In this document: positions 1 through 13,500 of the stretch, one piece after another
Layout of the letters: each line of letters opens with the position of its first letter
Position numbering within the stretch: the stretch's first letter is position 1
Origin: Sipunculus nudus
Lineage: Eukaryota > Annelida > Sipuncula > Golfingiida > Sipunculidae
NCBI GenBank assembly: GCA_026874595.1
Contig: CM049306.1
Coordinates: 59,094,019-59,158,018, forward strand
Direction of reading: 5' to 3'
Length of the DNA: 64,000 nt
Notes under the pieces: generated by a model
Told to the model about the DNA's origin: nothing
Database searches by the model: none
What the model saw: the letters and a program-made list of their open reading frames with translations, nothing else
Program-made: the position numbers and the translations under genes

Positions 1-880
1 GCCCTACTTTGGTTTCAAATTTTCAGTTATTCTGGGGGGTACTTCAATGCCCCATAGCTCAGACAATATGGGTGACAGAGACCTAATTTCAGGTTTCCAA
101 GGAGACTTTTCATGGGCCTCCCAGCATGTCAAGAAAGAAGATTCTAGGTCTAGCCGTTACCATTTGTGCCCTGTAAACAGATGACCACATCTTTTAGGGT
201 CTTAAAAATAGATAAAAAAATAGTAAAAAATCAAAAAAAATACAGGTAGCGCCACCAGTCTGCAGAAACTGATGAAACACTCCATTATTAACATCCATGC
301 AAAGAATCATGGCGATCAATGCATTAGTTGTTCAGATACTTGAGCTTTTGTATCAAATTTTTCATTATTCTGGGGGGTACTTAAGAGCCCCAATAGCTGG
401 AAGAATATGGGGAACAGAGACCTAATTCCAGGTTTCCAAGAAGACTTTCCATGGACCTCTCTGGATGTACAGTGAAGAGATTCCGGGTCCAGCGGTTACG
501 GTTTGTGCCCTGTTAACAGATGACAGCATTTTTTGAGGTCTCAAAAATAGAGAAAAAAATTGCCAAAAAAATTAAAAATACAGGTGGTGCAACCAGTCTT
601 CAGGAGCTGATGAAACACTCCATGATCAATATCCATGCAAAGAATCATGGTGATCATTGCATTAGTTGTTCAGATATTTGAGCTTTTGTATCAAATTTTT
701 CATTATTCATGGGGGTACTCGATGCCCCATAGCTTGAAGAATATAGGTATCAGAGACTTAATTCCAGGTTTCCAAGGAGATTTTTTATGGACCTCTCTTG
801 ATGTAAAGTTAGAAGATTCCAGGTCCAGTGGTTACGGTTTGTGCCTTGTTACCGGACAGACGGCCGGGTGGCTGGATGTA
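1..880. repeat. Tandem repeat, unit about 338 bp, about 2.7 copies, cut by left edge
   Basis: A block containing CTGGGGGGTACTT, then GATGCCCCATAGCT, then GGTTTCCAAGGAGACTTT recurs with starts near 32, 370 and 708, giving steps of about 338 and 337 bp. Copies are diverged by roughly 10-20 percent by eye. Each unit also carries a degenerate form of the GGTGGCGCCACC module found elsewhere in the window. The short open frame at 635-916 follows the repeat and is not treated as a gene. The array probably continues left. Confidence 0.8.
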
Positions 881-1530
881 CGACGGACAAAGAGTGATCG
901 ACTTACAGTCAGCTGAGCTAAAAAATGTGCCATGGCTTAGGTTGTTCAAAATTTAAGGTATTAATCTGACACTTATGCTAATAACTTTAAAAAGTTTCAA
1001 AATTTTGGTCTTATTTCTAGTATAAAATTAAAACAAAATTAAACATAGTTATATTGTTGAAATAGGTTCTCCATCTTCACCAATATCAGGTTAAGTGAGT
1101 AAATATATTTCCTGATCTTTGACAAAGTGCATTATGTTCAGGCCCATAACTTCAACAATTCATGCAATATTGACCTAATTTCTGCCATGTACATAGCAGA
1201 TATATTCAGAAATAGTTATGCCAGATATGAACAAAACTACACCAGTGATTTTCATGGTGTGCAGTCTTAAAGTGTAACAAAAGGTTTTTCAGTGAAAATT
1301 GAGATTTTTCCTTAATATTTTAAAGGAACACAGCTGCAGTGACTCAGTTTTCAGTTTGGTAGAAGAACTAAGGGAGATCTAACTGTATGTAGAAATTTTT
1401 GTTGAGATTCGTAGGTCCTATGATTTCAAAATGTGCCTTGTTAACAGACAAGGGACCATTGCTTTAGCCTAGATGACTTATAGACAGCTGTACTAAACAT
1501 GAACTTTATTCTGGAGGAAGGAGAACCTAC
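881..1530. other. ISY1: ISY1 intron, no recognised feature
   Basis: AT-rich DNA between the tandem array and ISY1 exon 6. I found no coding frame or clear repeat. Confidence 0.6.
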
Positions 1531-1592
1531 TTATAGCCTTTGTTCCCTGGTACTTCTTTGCCTTCATGGTCAAGCATCTTGGGTCCAATTTT
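1531..1592 (-). CDS. ISY1: ISY1 coding exon 6, last one in window
   Basis: The 62-nt exon encodes KIGPKMLDHEGKEVPGNKGY plus AA of a Lys codon. The donor GTAGGT follows directly. Its in-frame TAG is intronic, so the gene does not end here. In the family the next residues are Y-F-G, in an exon left of the window. Confidence 0.93.
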
Positions 1593-4500
1593 CTGAAAAA
1601 AAAAACAATATTACACAGGAAATCCAACTGGGATAAAATGAAAGGCATACATTCATTCACAGCTTTTGTTCAAAATAACTTCTGGGAAGCAACAATGTTC
1701 TAGTTCTAGAGGTTTATGGATCTTTATACAAAGAATGAAAGCATTTTATCACTAAAGTTCAATGATTGTGTAATGTATACATGCATTGAATCCTTAATAA
1801 TTATAGAAACAATACCATGCCAGGCACTCCACTATTAAAACTAAATTATATATCTGAGAAGCAAATGATTAATTAATATTTCCTTTATGACTGGACTATT
1901 TATCTGTCAGCCAGGGTAGGCCATGATTCTACACACTTTTGTCCATGCAAATTTTCCTACTGAACAGAAATATATATAAAACAGGTTGTGTCCTCTGATT
2001 AAAAAAAACAGGAAAGTGTATTTGCTGCAATATATCTTTATATCTAAATATTGGTGACTATGTTAACCCTTTTCCATATAAAAACTTTCAAACTGTATAC
2101 CTGATAATCTGGACCACCTAGTTCAAGTATACGTGCCTCCCAGTGACCTTTCTCTCGTAATAGTTTGTTGATCTCATCATTCAGGTCTCGTAGTTTAAAC
2201 TCCCCAAGTCCAGCTACAATGATTATTCAAAGTATACAGGTATAGAAATCTTAAAGCGGCCGAAACTCAGAAGTCTATAATATACCTGTAAACAAATAAT
2301 CATAATAACTAAATTCGGGACATTAAACTTGTAATGATATAAGACTGTTTAACTTGTTCTGCAGGCCATTTTTTTTTCCTCACAATACAATCCTGTTGCA
2401 CACAATATCATACACCTGCCAGGTTGTCCGTAATTATGTTTGCCACTAAATTATTCTAAATAAAATGTACAGTAGAACCTGTGTTATAGGACCACCCTAG
2501 GGATTCGCAAAAAGTGGTTTTGATGCTCAGGTGGGCTTATTAGAAAGGTCATTTATAACAACTCTCAGTCCTTATGGTTCATTCATGGGTGATTATAATA
2601 GAGAGGTGGGTCTTTTATGGACAGGTTCCACTGAAATTCAACACCTGGTTAGATTGACTGAGCCTTAAAGTCAATCTTGACAGCCTGGGACAGTGAATGC
2701 ATGTGAATCCCTAATATTTACAAATGAGATGTCTCAAAGCCATTGAAGAAACTGGCAAATCCCTCTCATTTGTTTTACTGTACATCATGCTTTAGTACTT
2801 TTCTTTATCGCAGGGATCATAATACAGAAATTTTCACCTTTCCAACAGAAAGGCATTAATACAGGATTGCCTTTCTGAAGAAAAAAATTGCCTTTCCTCT
2901 AAAAATGCATTCTACCATATCCTAGCTCATATGTAACTTGATTCTGCCATATTACATACCATTCTAAATGCACACTTGCATGCAAAAAACTGAATGTTTT
3001 CAATTGTAACACTGTTATATCAGAAAAACAATTGTGCAGTGGAAAAAAAACCCAGGAAACAAGCAAATTCGTGGAATTAATGTCCTCCCCTTTGGGATCT
3101 TGTTGTTTTTTATGCTTGATAAAGGATGGACAGACAGAGTGACAGACAGAATCCAGACACTCAAAAACAAATCCCAACCATGGTAAACATGAGAGCAATC
3201 ACTGACCAAAATTTAAATAATATCAGATAATATTTAGAAAAGCTATCCCACAGAAATGAAAACCTGACAAACTGACAGACAGAGTGATAAACAGATGGAC
3301 ATAAGCCAGAAACTTCAGAACAAATCTGAACTAAGGTAAGCATGAGAGCAATCACTGACCAAAATTAGAATGACATCAGATAACATTTAGGAAAGTTATA
3401 GTAGGGAAACGAAAACCTGATAGGTGGACAGACAAAGTGACAGCAGACGGACATAAGCCAGACACTCCAAAACTAATCCCAACCAAGGTATGCATGAGAG
3501 CAATGTCTGACCAAAATTTGAATGAAATTGGATAATATTTAGGAAATTTATCACATGGAAATGAAATTCTGGTGAACTGACAAACAAAGTGACAGACAGA
3601 CAAACAGATGCCAGACACTCCAAAACCAATCCCAACCAAGGTAAGCTTGAGGGCAATCACTGACCAAAATTTGAATGAAATCAGATAATATTTAGGAAAG
3701 TAATGGCAAAGACACGAAAACCTGACAGACAGACAGACAGAGTGACAGACAGAAGCCAGAAACTCCAAAACCAATCTCAACCAAGGTAAGCATTGAATGA
3801 AATTTGATAACATTTAGGAAAGTTATTGCATGGAAATGAAAACCTGACAGACAGACAGACAAAGTGACAGATTGACATACAGACAGACAAAGTGACAGAG
3901 GCCAGACACTCCAAAACCAATCCCAAACAAGGTATGCATGACTGTAATCACTGACCCAAATATGAATGAAATTGGATAATATTTAGGAAAGTAATCGCAA
4001 GAAAAGAAAACTTGACAGACAGACAGACAAAGTGACAGACAGACAGACAGACAAAAGCCAGATCCTCCAAAACAAATCCCAAATAAGGAATGCATGAGAG
4101 CAATCACTGAACCAAATTTGGATGAAATTGGATAATATTTAGGATAGTTATCCCACGGAAACGAAACCTGACGGACAGAGAGAGACAGACTGATAGACAA
4201 ACCAAAATCAATGCCCCCCGCATCCGCGGAGTGTGGGACAATAAAGGAGATGAGGGCCTCTATATATGCCCGAAAGTATAAAAAATTATAGACCATTTTT
4301 ATAGCCATATAAAGAATATATGGGGGAACTGGTGGAAGACCACCAGTAATATATTTTGTTTTGGTGTCATGTTTGTTGCTACTATTGTTGACAACATCTA
4401 GGTATTCACCTTTCCAATTGATTGGTAAATAATAAAAAATGCCTTTCTTTGCACTTGTTTGCCTGTCTGAGAAAGGTGGAAAGGTGTTATTATGACCCCT

Positions 4501-7500
4501 GCTACCGTTATGCAAATTTAATACCAACATGCAATCAGATATGATCTGATACTGCTGTGGACAGGTTTGTGATAATGAAATAGAACAAACTGTCACCAGA
4601 CAAATTTTTTACAGCTTTATCAAATTCTTCATTGAACTTCTCTATTATCAGGGCCTTCAGGAATGCGGGGATAAACATGCCTGATGCTCAAAATCTCTCA
4701 CAGACCCTCGGTTCTGAGGGTCCAAGCATCTGATTGGACGCACAAATTTCTGGCTTTAGGACCTTATACCATAACAGGCTGCCTCAGATAACCCGCAAGT
4801 GGTGTAACTGGGGCTCACAAAATTCTTAGTCCTTGATTTCGCTATAAGCACATATTCATATAAAGACAATTTCTAATCATATAATGACATGATAATTACA
4901 TAATATACAAAAAAGATTAAATCTTACAAAACCCTTCAAATTGAAGGCAAAAACTTTGACCGGGGGATGGATTTCTTATGTCAGAGGGTTGAAATGTGAC
5001 TAGGCTTGTGCAATGTTGCCATAAAATATGAAAAGGAAACAATAAACACAATGAAATGTGTATTGCTGAATTTGTAGCAATAAATTGTGTTATAAAACAA
5101 GAAGAGAACTGATGATGTGACTTTACCGTTCTGAATTTGTGCGACTTTGCGAGATATTTCACTGATGACCTGTCTTCTCCACTTCTCTGCTTTATGAAGA
5201 TCTTCACATTCAGTGGCAAGGAACGGTCGCCGCTCCTGATATACACAACTCACTCACTTAATATTCATAACAAGAGTAGGTAAAATTCATAAACATAACA
5301 GATTTCATATTCAAGACCTCAGCATTTCTCATTCATAACCATAACATCATACATTTACATGAAAAGGAAAAGCATTTAAAAGAAAGCTAAGTTATAAATA
5401 CAGGAATGAAATAATCTTGTTATATCTCAGATTCTATTTTCTCTGGAATTAGGCAGACAAAAATTTATTATGTTACAATATGACAAGAAAGATACTCTTG
5501 TAATTTGTTCAATCTGGCAGCACTGCCATAACAACAGATGTACACACTTGATACTTTATCTAGATCTTATGGAAAGTCAATTACACTTTCTTACAAACTG
5601 TTTTCATGTTTTGAGGACCAGGCAAAGTGGCGTTTTGCATTACACTGTTTGTGATTTAAAACCATAAACGTAAAAGAAGACTGAAAAAAGTGAAAATTTT
5701 ACCTTCTGGACTTTGTCAACATGTGCAGCCCTCCACCTGGCCAGGGCGGTCCTGTCAGAGAAAATTTTTTTATTACATTTCCTGTATACAACTACACCAC
5801 TCATGCATAAGATTCTAAAAGATTACCATCAATGAGAAGATCTGATTTTCATATTTCAGAATGGACATAAAATTTGTATTTCAGGACAGAAAATCACATT
5901 CTTAGTCCTTGATAAAGCTGTTAAAACTAGATATTTCTTGGCACCGCAGGTGCCATAGTATCCCCAGACAATTAATCCCCCCCCCCCCACTTTAAGAATA
6001 AGCCCCCCCATCTTCAGCATTAATTAATATCAGACCACACTCATAGAAAAGGTCACTCTCATGGGAAAGGTCATGACCCAAATTTCAATATACATCATCC
6101 CCTAACCAATGTCTATGTATATGCATAATATGAAAGAAATCTGTCCATTAGTTTTTGACTTATAATGCTCACAGTACTGTTAAGTGGCAATGATGGGGTA
6201 TAAAACGGCACGAAAACAAATAAAAGAATAACAGGTGGCGCTATCAGTTTCCGGTACATGACAACACTATCCAAGATCTTTGGTCAAGTTGATTTTTGGA
6301 CCAATCAATGCATGCCTTATTGAGATATTAATGATTTTGTGTGATTTTCACCATATATGGCAATATTCAAGGTCAAGGCCTGGATGTTATAAAGCTATCC
6401 AAGGGCTACATTTGTGTAAAATTTTTTTCCTGATCGGTCAAAGCGTTCCCGAGATATGAGCTTGGATGTCTGCAGCATTAACGTGAAGGTAGGTGGCGCC
6501 ACCTGTCACAAAATCAAGAAACCTATCTAGGATGTATACGCATGCCGAATTTCAGGTGAATTAGTCAAACCACTGCAGAGATATGAGTGATTTTAACCTA
6601 AGGCAGACAAACAGATGGACACTGTGCAAACATGGTTGCAGGTGGCGCCACCTTTTTTTGTGGATGTTATAAAGCTATCCCAGGGCTACATTTGTGTAAA
6701 AATTTTTTCCTGATCGGTCAAACGGTTCCTGAGATATGTGGGTTTATGTGTGGAAACAGACGCACAAACGGACGCTGGGCAGAGAGGAAAGGTCAGAGGT
6801 CAAGGTCACTTGGTTAGGCACCAGTTCACATGTGACCCGATAATTTGTGTAAGTTTCGGAAAAATCCATCCAGTAGTCTCAGAGTTCTCCGGAAACGAAC
6901 GCCGCGGCGGCGGCGGCGGAACCCGGTCAAAAACATAGTATCCGCAAAACTTTGTTTTTGCGGATACAATAACAGGTGGCGCCACCTGTTTCCGGTACCT
7001 GACAATACTATCCAAGATCTTTGATCAAGTTGATTTTTGGACCAATCCATGCATCCCTTATTGAAATATTAATGATTTTGTGTAATTTTCACCATATATG
7101 GCAATATTCAAGGTCAAGGCCACTCTCATAGAAAAGGTCATGACCCCAATTTAAATTAACATCATCCCATAACCCATATCTATGTATATGTATAATATGA
7201 AAGAAATCTGTCCATTAGTTTTTGACTAATAATGCTCACAGTACTGTTATGTAGCAATTTTGGGGGTATTAAACGGCACCAAAACAAGTAAAGAATAATA
7301 GGTGGCACCACCAGTTTCTGGAACATGACAACCCTATCCATGATCTTCCATCAACTTGATTTTGGGATCAATTCATGCAAGATTTCTTGAGATATTTAAG
7401 AATTTGTGTGATTTTCCCCAAAATTGGACCTAATCAAGGTCAAGGACACTCTCCTAGTCAAGGTCATGACCTCATTTTAAAAAGGCGTCGTCCTCTCACC

Positions 7501-10500
7501 CATAACCATACATATACCAAGTTTGGTAAAGATCCATGAAATATTTTTTTAGTTATAGCGCCAACAAGATTTATATGCGGCCGCGGCCGCGGCGGGACCG
7601 GTACGAAAACATAGTATCCCCCGACTTTGTCTGGGGATACAATTAATCAAATTCTAGTGTTCATGTTTGATGATTTCCTGGTCCAGAACTGGATGCTGAC
7701 ACCTTACAAACAACCCCCCCCCCCCCCCTTCCCTTCCTCATCCAGCCCATCGACTTCCAGCAAATAACTGACACATCTATTCTGTTCTTCCAGCTGTCAG
7801 ATCAGGCTGCAAGGCTTGTCCCGCCTAAATGCTCAATCCCACTCCAACCAATGGTAAAAGTTACATCAGAATTATGAAATGTAACATAATTTTGCTTCAT
7901 TCAGCCCTGACAACCCTTCTGGCTTGATTTGACTTCTGGAAGAATGAAATGTGTTACTGTTGGACACTTATGGGCTTGGGCATTTAGAGGGTGCCGGGGG
8001 GGGGGGGGGGAGGGTAGAGGCCCATCAGCAGCGTGTTCTGCACTTGGATTTCCAATCAATATACATTTTACTCAAGTATTAAAACAGAGTCCTTCCTTAA
8101 AAGAAACATCTATTTGTTGGGTATTCAACATGTATTGTGATTGTATACTTACATAGCCTTTTCTGAATTCCTAGCCTGAAATAAAAGGAGAAAGCATATC
8201 AAATTTACATCAAATAGCAGCAAAAGACAAAGTTTATATGTTCTATAAGTTATATATATATTTCTATTTTATAGACCAAAAGAAGGTGTTTCAGCTCCAA
8301 CCTTTGATTCAATGTATTTGACAGATTAAGTGAGAGTTAAGTGTGGTATTTAAATTTACACCATTTAAATTGGAAAGTATATTCCTACACAAAATCTTTT
8401 GTCAGGCCCTTGGTGGTCCAGTCTGGTATTCCAGACTGTGCTGGATAAGAGTACTTCAAGAGAGGATACTGTGATTGCCTTCTTATTCGTGAGGGTTTTA
8501 ATTTCACAATATTCGCGAATGTGAAATAATCATGAATATGAAACCCTCAGGAATAAGATATCCTATCAACTAAGATGACATCTGGAAACAACTTAATTAT
8601 CAACCAAATCTGTGCATGATATCGAAATTGGCCCATGCATCCAATTATTGTAAAATTTATCCATTTTTGTAAAACACACCATACTCACAGAGGCTATATG
8701 GACTGTGATCATGTCATAAGTTACTGACTGAAGCAGTGATTAGATATGGTATTGCAGGGTTCATTCTTTCTTTAAAATCATTACAAATACTGCTGATTTT
8801 ATAGTTTCTGGTGCAATCAGGATAATGAAACCGCTAAACATTCAAAATAAAGAAATTGTGATATTTCAGCCTCAGGAATAAAAAGCCAACCACAGTAGCT
8901 GTGCAAGCCAGAAATAAATCACTGTGAAGACAGTACCGTATACAAAATGTGTATCTGGGAGTGAAATTATTATTCTTATTCCCTCTATGAAAAGTACTCA
9001 AAAAGCAAAAAGAAACTTGCTGAATGCTTATATATTCTGTTATGCCAACCTGTGTCCACTTGTTTTTTAGAGATAATTTTCTTAAAACTTTTTATTTTTA
9101 AATAATTTCCTGAAAAGCTGCACATGGAAGAGGCAACCTAATGTGACAATTATCAATTTTACAATAAATTTCGAGTTTTATTTTTCACAACTTTTTTCAA
9201 TCTTCACAGTGATCTGACAGATCAGATGTGCCCCTTCATGAGTAGCCATCTTTGTTTTAGCAGGTTATATTTTTAGAGTGATTACATGACATTGGCTAAT
9301 CAGGAGCTGTCAACTGAGGCTGTTTTGCATGTGATCAACCACCTTGACTGCCATAAGTGGGTTTGACATGTTGTAAAATGTAGACTGATTTCTCATTTTT
9401 TGAAATAATTCTGTATCTTTAATAAAGTGTAAGGTAGGCATTTATTTACCTTGTTGAAGATAAGGCCTTTTTATAATCTACTCTACATAACCATCTTTTC
9501 CACTGAAATGTAACTAATAAAAATTGTTATTATAGCTAAAAACAGGTGGACATTAGGGTCCCAGATGAAATGGACTATAAAAAGTACTAGGGTAATGTAA
9601 CACCTGCAGCTGATTTAACTGAAGGTCATACATAGCTGACCATTGTGACATCTTTGTGATGTCACTGTTGTCTAACAAACACCACACGCAATCATAGACA
9701 TGGAAAGTGTACCATGGAGGGATGTACTGTACAGCTGTACCAGCAAGACACCAACCATGGTCCATCAGCATACATAAAGCAAAAGAGTTGCAAAGTAAAT
9801 ACTTTTTACATGATATATTACTACATTTAATACACAAAATGGGTGGAATATCAGCATATCTAATTATGACAAAAGGGCATTTTTTAAGGATATTCTTAAA
9901 ATAATTATTGCGAAAAAAACATACAAACAAGGGTTTTGGGACAATTTATTATATTATTACATTTGCACGCACGTCTTTATGTGTATGTGATATTCAGTTT
10001 TGTTAAATATTTGAACAAATGTATACAATGAAAAATGATGTAGAATAAAATCAGTGAAACAAGAGCACTGCAAATGGTGCAGACACCTGTAGCATATTTT
10101 GCCGGCGATTTCTGACCTCATTCAGTATGCTTGCATTTAGTGAGAATGTAATTCTGGTGAGAAACTGTATTGGTTAATACTCATCATGACCTCGAAAGTG
10201 CTGCCATCTCTCAGCAGATAGGTTAACTACAGGAACATTTATACATGTACTGTATTTTTATTGAAATGACAAGGATGAGAGGATCGATTGAATGCACAAG
10301 TAAACAAGTTTATGTACACAGTTTTATTTCAAATAAATGAAACAAAACTTAAATATCCCTGAATGTAGATCATTCAACGCTGAGTTCTCTGGTGAGGTCA
10401 GCTGGCTTGCTACCCGTGTCAAGTCTTTCAAGGATCGACAGCTTGTCACCCACCTGACAGCAGTAAATTGTGTTGACAATGATAATCACAATGGTTTATT

Positions 10501-13500
10501 CAGCTTCGTAGCATGGTTTATATAAAGCTCAATTGCAGTCATAAGCATATAATAATCTGCCAAATAGACTTTGTGAGTACCGTATTTATGCGTGTATAAG
10601 ACGACCCCATGTATAAGACGACCCCCAATGTTGAGACATATATTTTAGTTCAAATTATTTTTCAGCATCTTAAGTTGGAGCTGCCAGCTACTGAGGATCA
10701 CTTTGTCAGCATAATGATTACTTTAACACTGATATTTGAAATGGGATTTTATAAATTTTAATTCTTAAAATGGTCAGTGGTATATTTTTTATGATGCTAC
10801 AAATGAAAACAGGAAAGTAATATAGAAAGGTATTGAGCAGACCAGATCGGAATAAATTAAACATATCAAAGAATGAGTATTATACAATAATTCAAATTAA
10901 TATCATAAGAGACATCAAAGGGTAAACTTTAGGGCCCAAATTTGGGTAATAAATTATTATCCAGGAGATGGCACCCACTAAGAATTAACATGTCAAGAGA
11001 ATGTGCATAATAGGGCATTTACACTTTCCTCTTTAAAAAAGATAAATTTAATTCAAAGAAATGTCAGTCTTCTGCATAATTTGAGGGAGATCACCCCAAA
11101 CACCCACTGCATATCAGCGTCCACATCCACAAGAGGCTTAAGGTAAACAAGTGACAGCGCACGAAACCAAGGCTTCCATGATGCTCTACTTAACTAGGCT
11201 TCCTCATTTATTATTCAGTGTTTATCTTATACTATTGAAAATTACATTTTCCTGGCCTGACCACAACCATGTCACAGTCACAAAATTTTCCCACAAAATA
11301 TATCATGTTTGCATAAACAACGTCGGTCAGGTTTGAATTTATTCCGTTGTACCAGTGAGGAAGGAAAAACGTAATCAGGTAATGACCTAGTAGGACTTTC
11401 GTAAACTACATTAATTTACAACATTTAACTGTGTGCAAGTTCAATGCTACTTTGTAGAAACCAGGGTTTACATTCGATACTATATAATAGATAATTTCCC
11501 AAGAGGATGTACGCACAAAATTCTGGGTTTCGTTATAAAATTGTAAGGAAATTCGTCATATTTATATCCTGCGGAAACTCGGTCCCTTTCTTGAACTTTG
11601 TTGACCTGTTAAAATACATTCATTTTTTGACGTAGTCCAATAAAACAAGCTTGACATACATTGAATTTCGCGTCACCTAAGAAAGGCCAAGCCGCTTCAT
11701 ATTTATTATTATAACGTGCTACTGGTTGTCTTGTAATCGAAGTGCCATGTGCAAGTCTCCGTGTATGTCAGTGTGCAAGCCAGCTGTCAGCTTCCGCATT
11801 CACTGGACTCGTGAAAATTTTACGCGGTCAATACGGCACCATATGAAAAAATCATCCTTGTATGAATATGCATAGTACGTGCTACTGGATGGCATTAGCA
11901 AGTTCCCAGCATCCCTTGCGCGAGCGCTGTACTCTCAGATCTTGAGTACATGGGTAAGCCCCGCAAGCTGATGGTGGCATCAACAATTATATCACTGCGT
12001 ACCTGTTTAAAGTGAAGTGCCAAGATATATATAAAAACTTATATATTTTCAGGATTGGGAATTCTGTTTCGGTCTGTCAGTTCCGCGATTCCGTCCGCGA
12101 TCGCGGAAAATCACTGGCTCTACTGTCAGAAGGGCTTTAATATATTGATTCCGTTAAAATTCCTGTGTCAATACGGCAAGGGCAAACCTTTTCTTATCAA
12201 TTATTTACCTATGTGCGCATGTAAATCTGATGTATTAACGATAAATTTAAACAAAAATAAAGCACTGTAATGTTCTTTATTGAGTGTACATTACAACCCA
12301 ACGGACATGATCCCCGATATTTACGGCGTCCAGTTCGACCGACGTATAAATGCTAATTGCCGTAAATTATCCTCGGCGGCCCTGAGGACGCTGAAAAACT
12401 TGTACCCTTGTATAAGACGGCCCTCCTTCTTTGCCAAATATTTTTAGTATAAAATTTGTCGTCCTGTACACGAACAAATACGGTACATAACGGAGGTGCA
12501 TATAAACTCAACTAATGCTCACCATTGTACTCAAGGCCTGAGCGACTACTGGAATGAAAATAAAGCTATATATCCTTTAAAGCCACCCTGATCAAAGCTG
12601 AGCCAAGGACTACACGGATCTGCTAGGCTGAGTTTATCACACCTACAACCTGCGGTCAGCTACTCAGTTATGGTCTTTTGCAACATTTTGTTTGTACAGG
12701 TTAATTACCCTGGCCTGAGCATTCTGATTAAAGCGAGGACAACCCCGGCTGACATGGCAGTGTTTTCACGCCCACTGCCTACGATCGGGTGCACAAATCA
12801 GTAATTATGTATCACCACTGATGTGGCTACTTTTGTTTTGAATGAGACAATCTTTTATACCATTTTTATTCTGGATTTTTGTTATTTTTTCAGATTTTGG
12901 ATATATGGTCTAAAATTTGGTTCTCCGTTTTTTTTTAGATGAACGATTTTTCAGATAACCAGTGTTCGGATTTTAGACGTTCTACTGTACATGGGTTTTG
13001 CTGGAACTCAAAATTAAAATATCCCAACTTGACCACTTGTTCTCAACTTGTGATGTATGGCGCATAGGACTTGTTAATACATGATAGCTGGTGTGAGACC
13101 CGGTGAAGAGCTTCACAATTGCATGATAAATGTATTAATATTTGACTTTCTCTCTCGTTACAGGTTCGCCACCAGACAGAGTCACAGATGCAGACATATG
13201 AACAAGAGTAAAGAACAGCATGGACACCAATACTTTTTCTGGGGTCTGTCTAAAAAAACCGGAAAATCTGCAGAGAGATGGTGAATTTGCTGAGAATTCT
13301 TGGAGAACTGGCGGAGAGTTTTTATATACAATGATATTTTTAAATACACATTAAAATCTCTTTAAATTCTCCAACTACACTGTGCTATATTTTTCATTTT
13401 TTTTTTAATATTATTGTACCCTGTATTGTTATGGTCAGAAAGAAGTGTGGTGTATTTTGTACAGACAAAGAAAAATGAAATTCTTAAACTGTTATCACAA

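Noticed and set aside
3376-3813. 145-codon minus-strand open frame
   Set aside because: Same satellite shadow as above.
3823-4596. 257-codon minus-strand open frame
   Set aside because: It tracks the roughly 150-bp satellite units, repeats the same residues per unit and continues into intron DNA; no domain or splice context.
9700-9715. ATG followed by GTACAC on the minus strand as ISY1 start exon
   Set aside because: The donor is weaker than the GTGAGT at 16,103 and the local DNA has no promoter-like composition.
9553-9930. 125-codon minus-strand open frame, cysteine-rich
   Set aside because: Low-complexity AT-rich DNA inside an ISY1 intron, no recognised family and no flanking exons.
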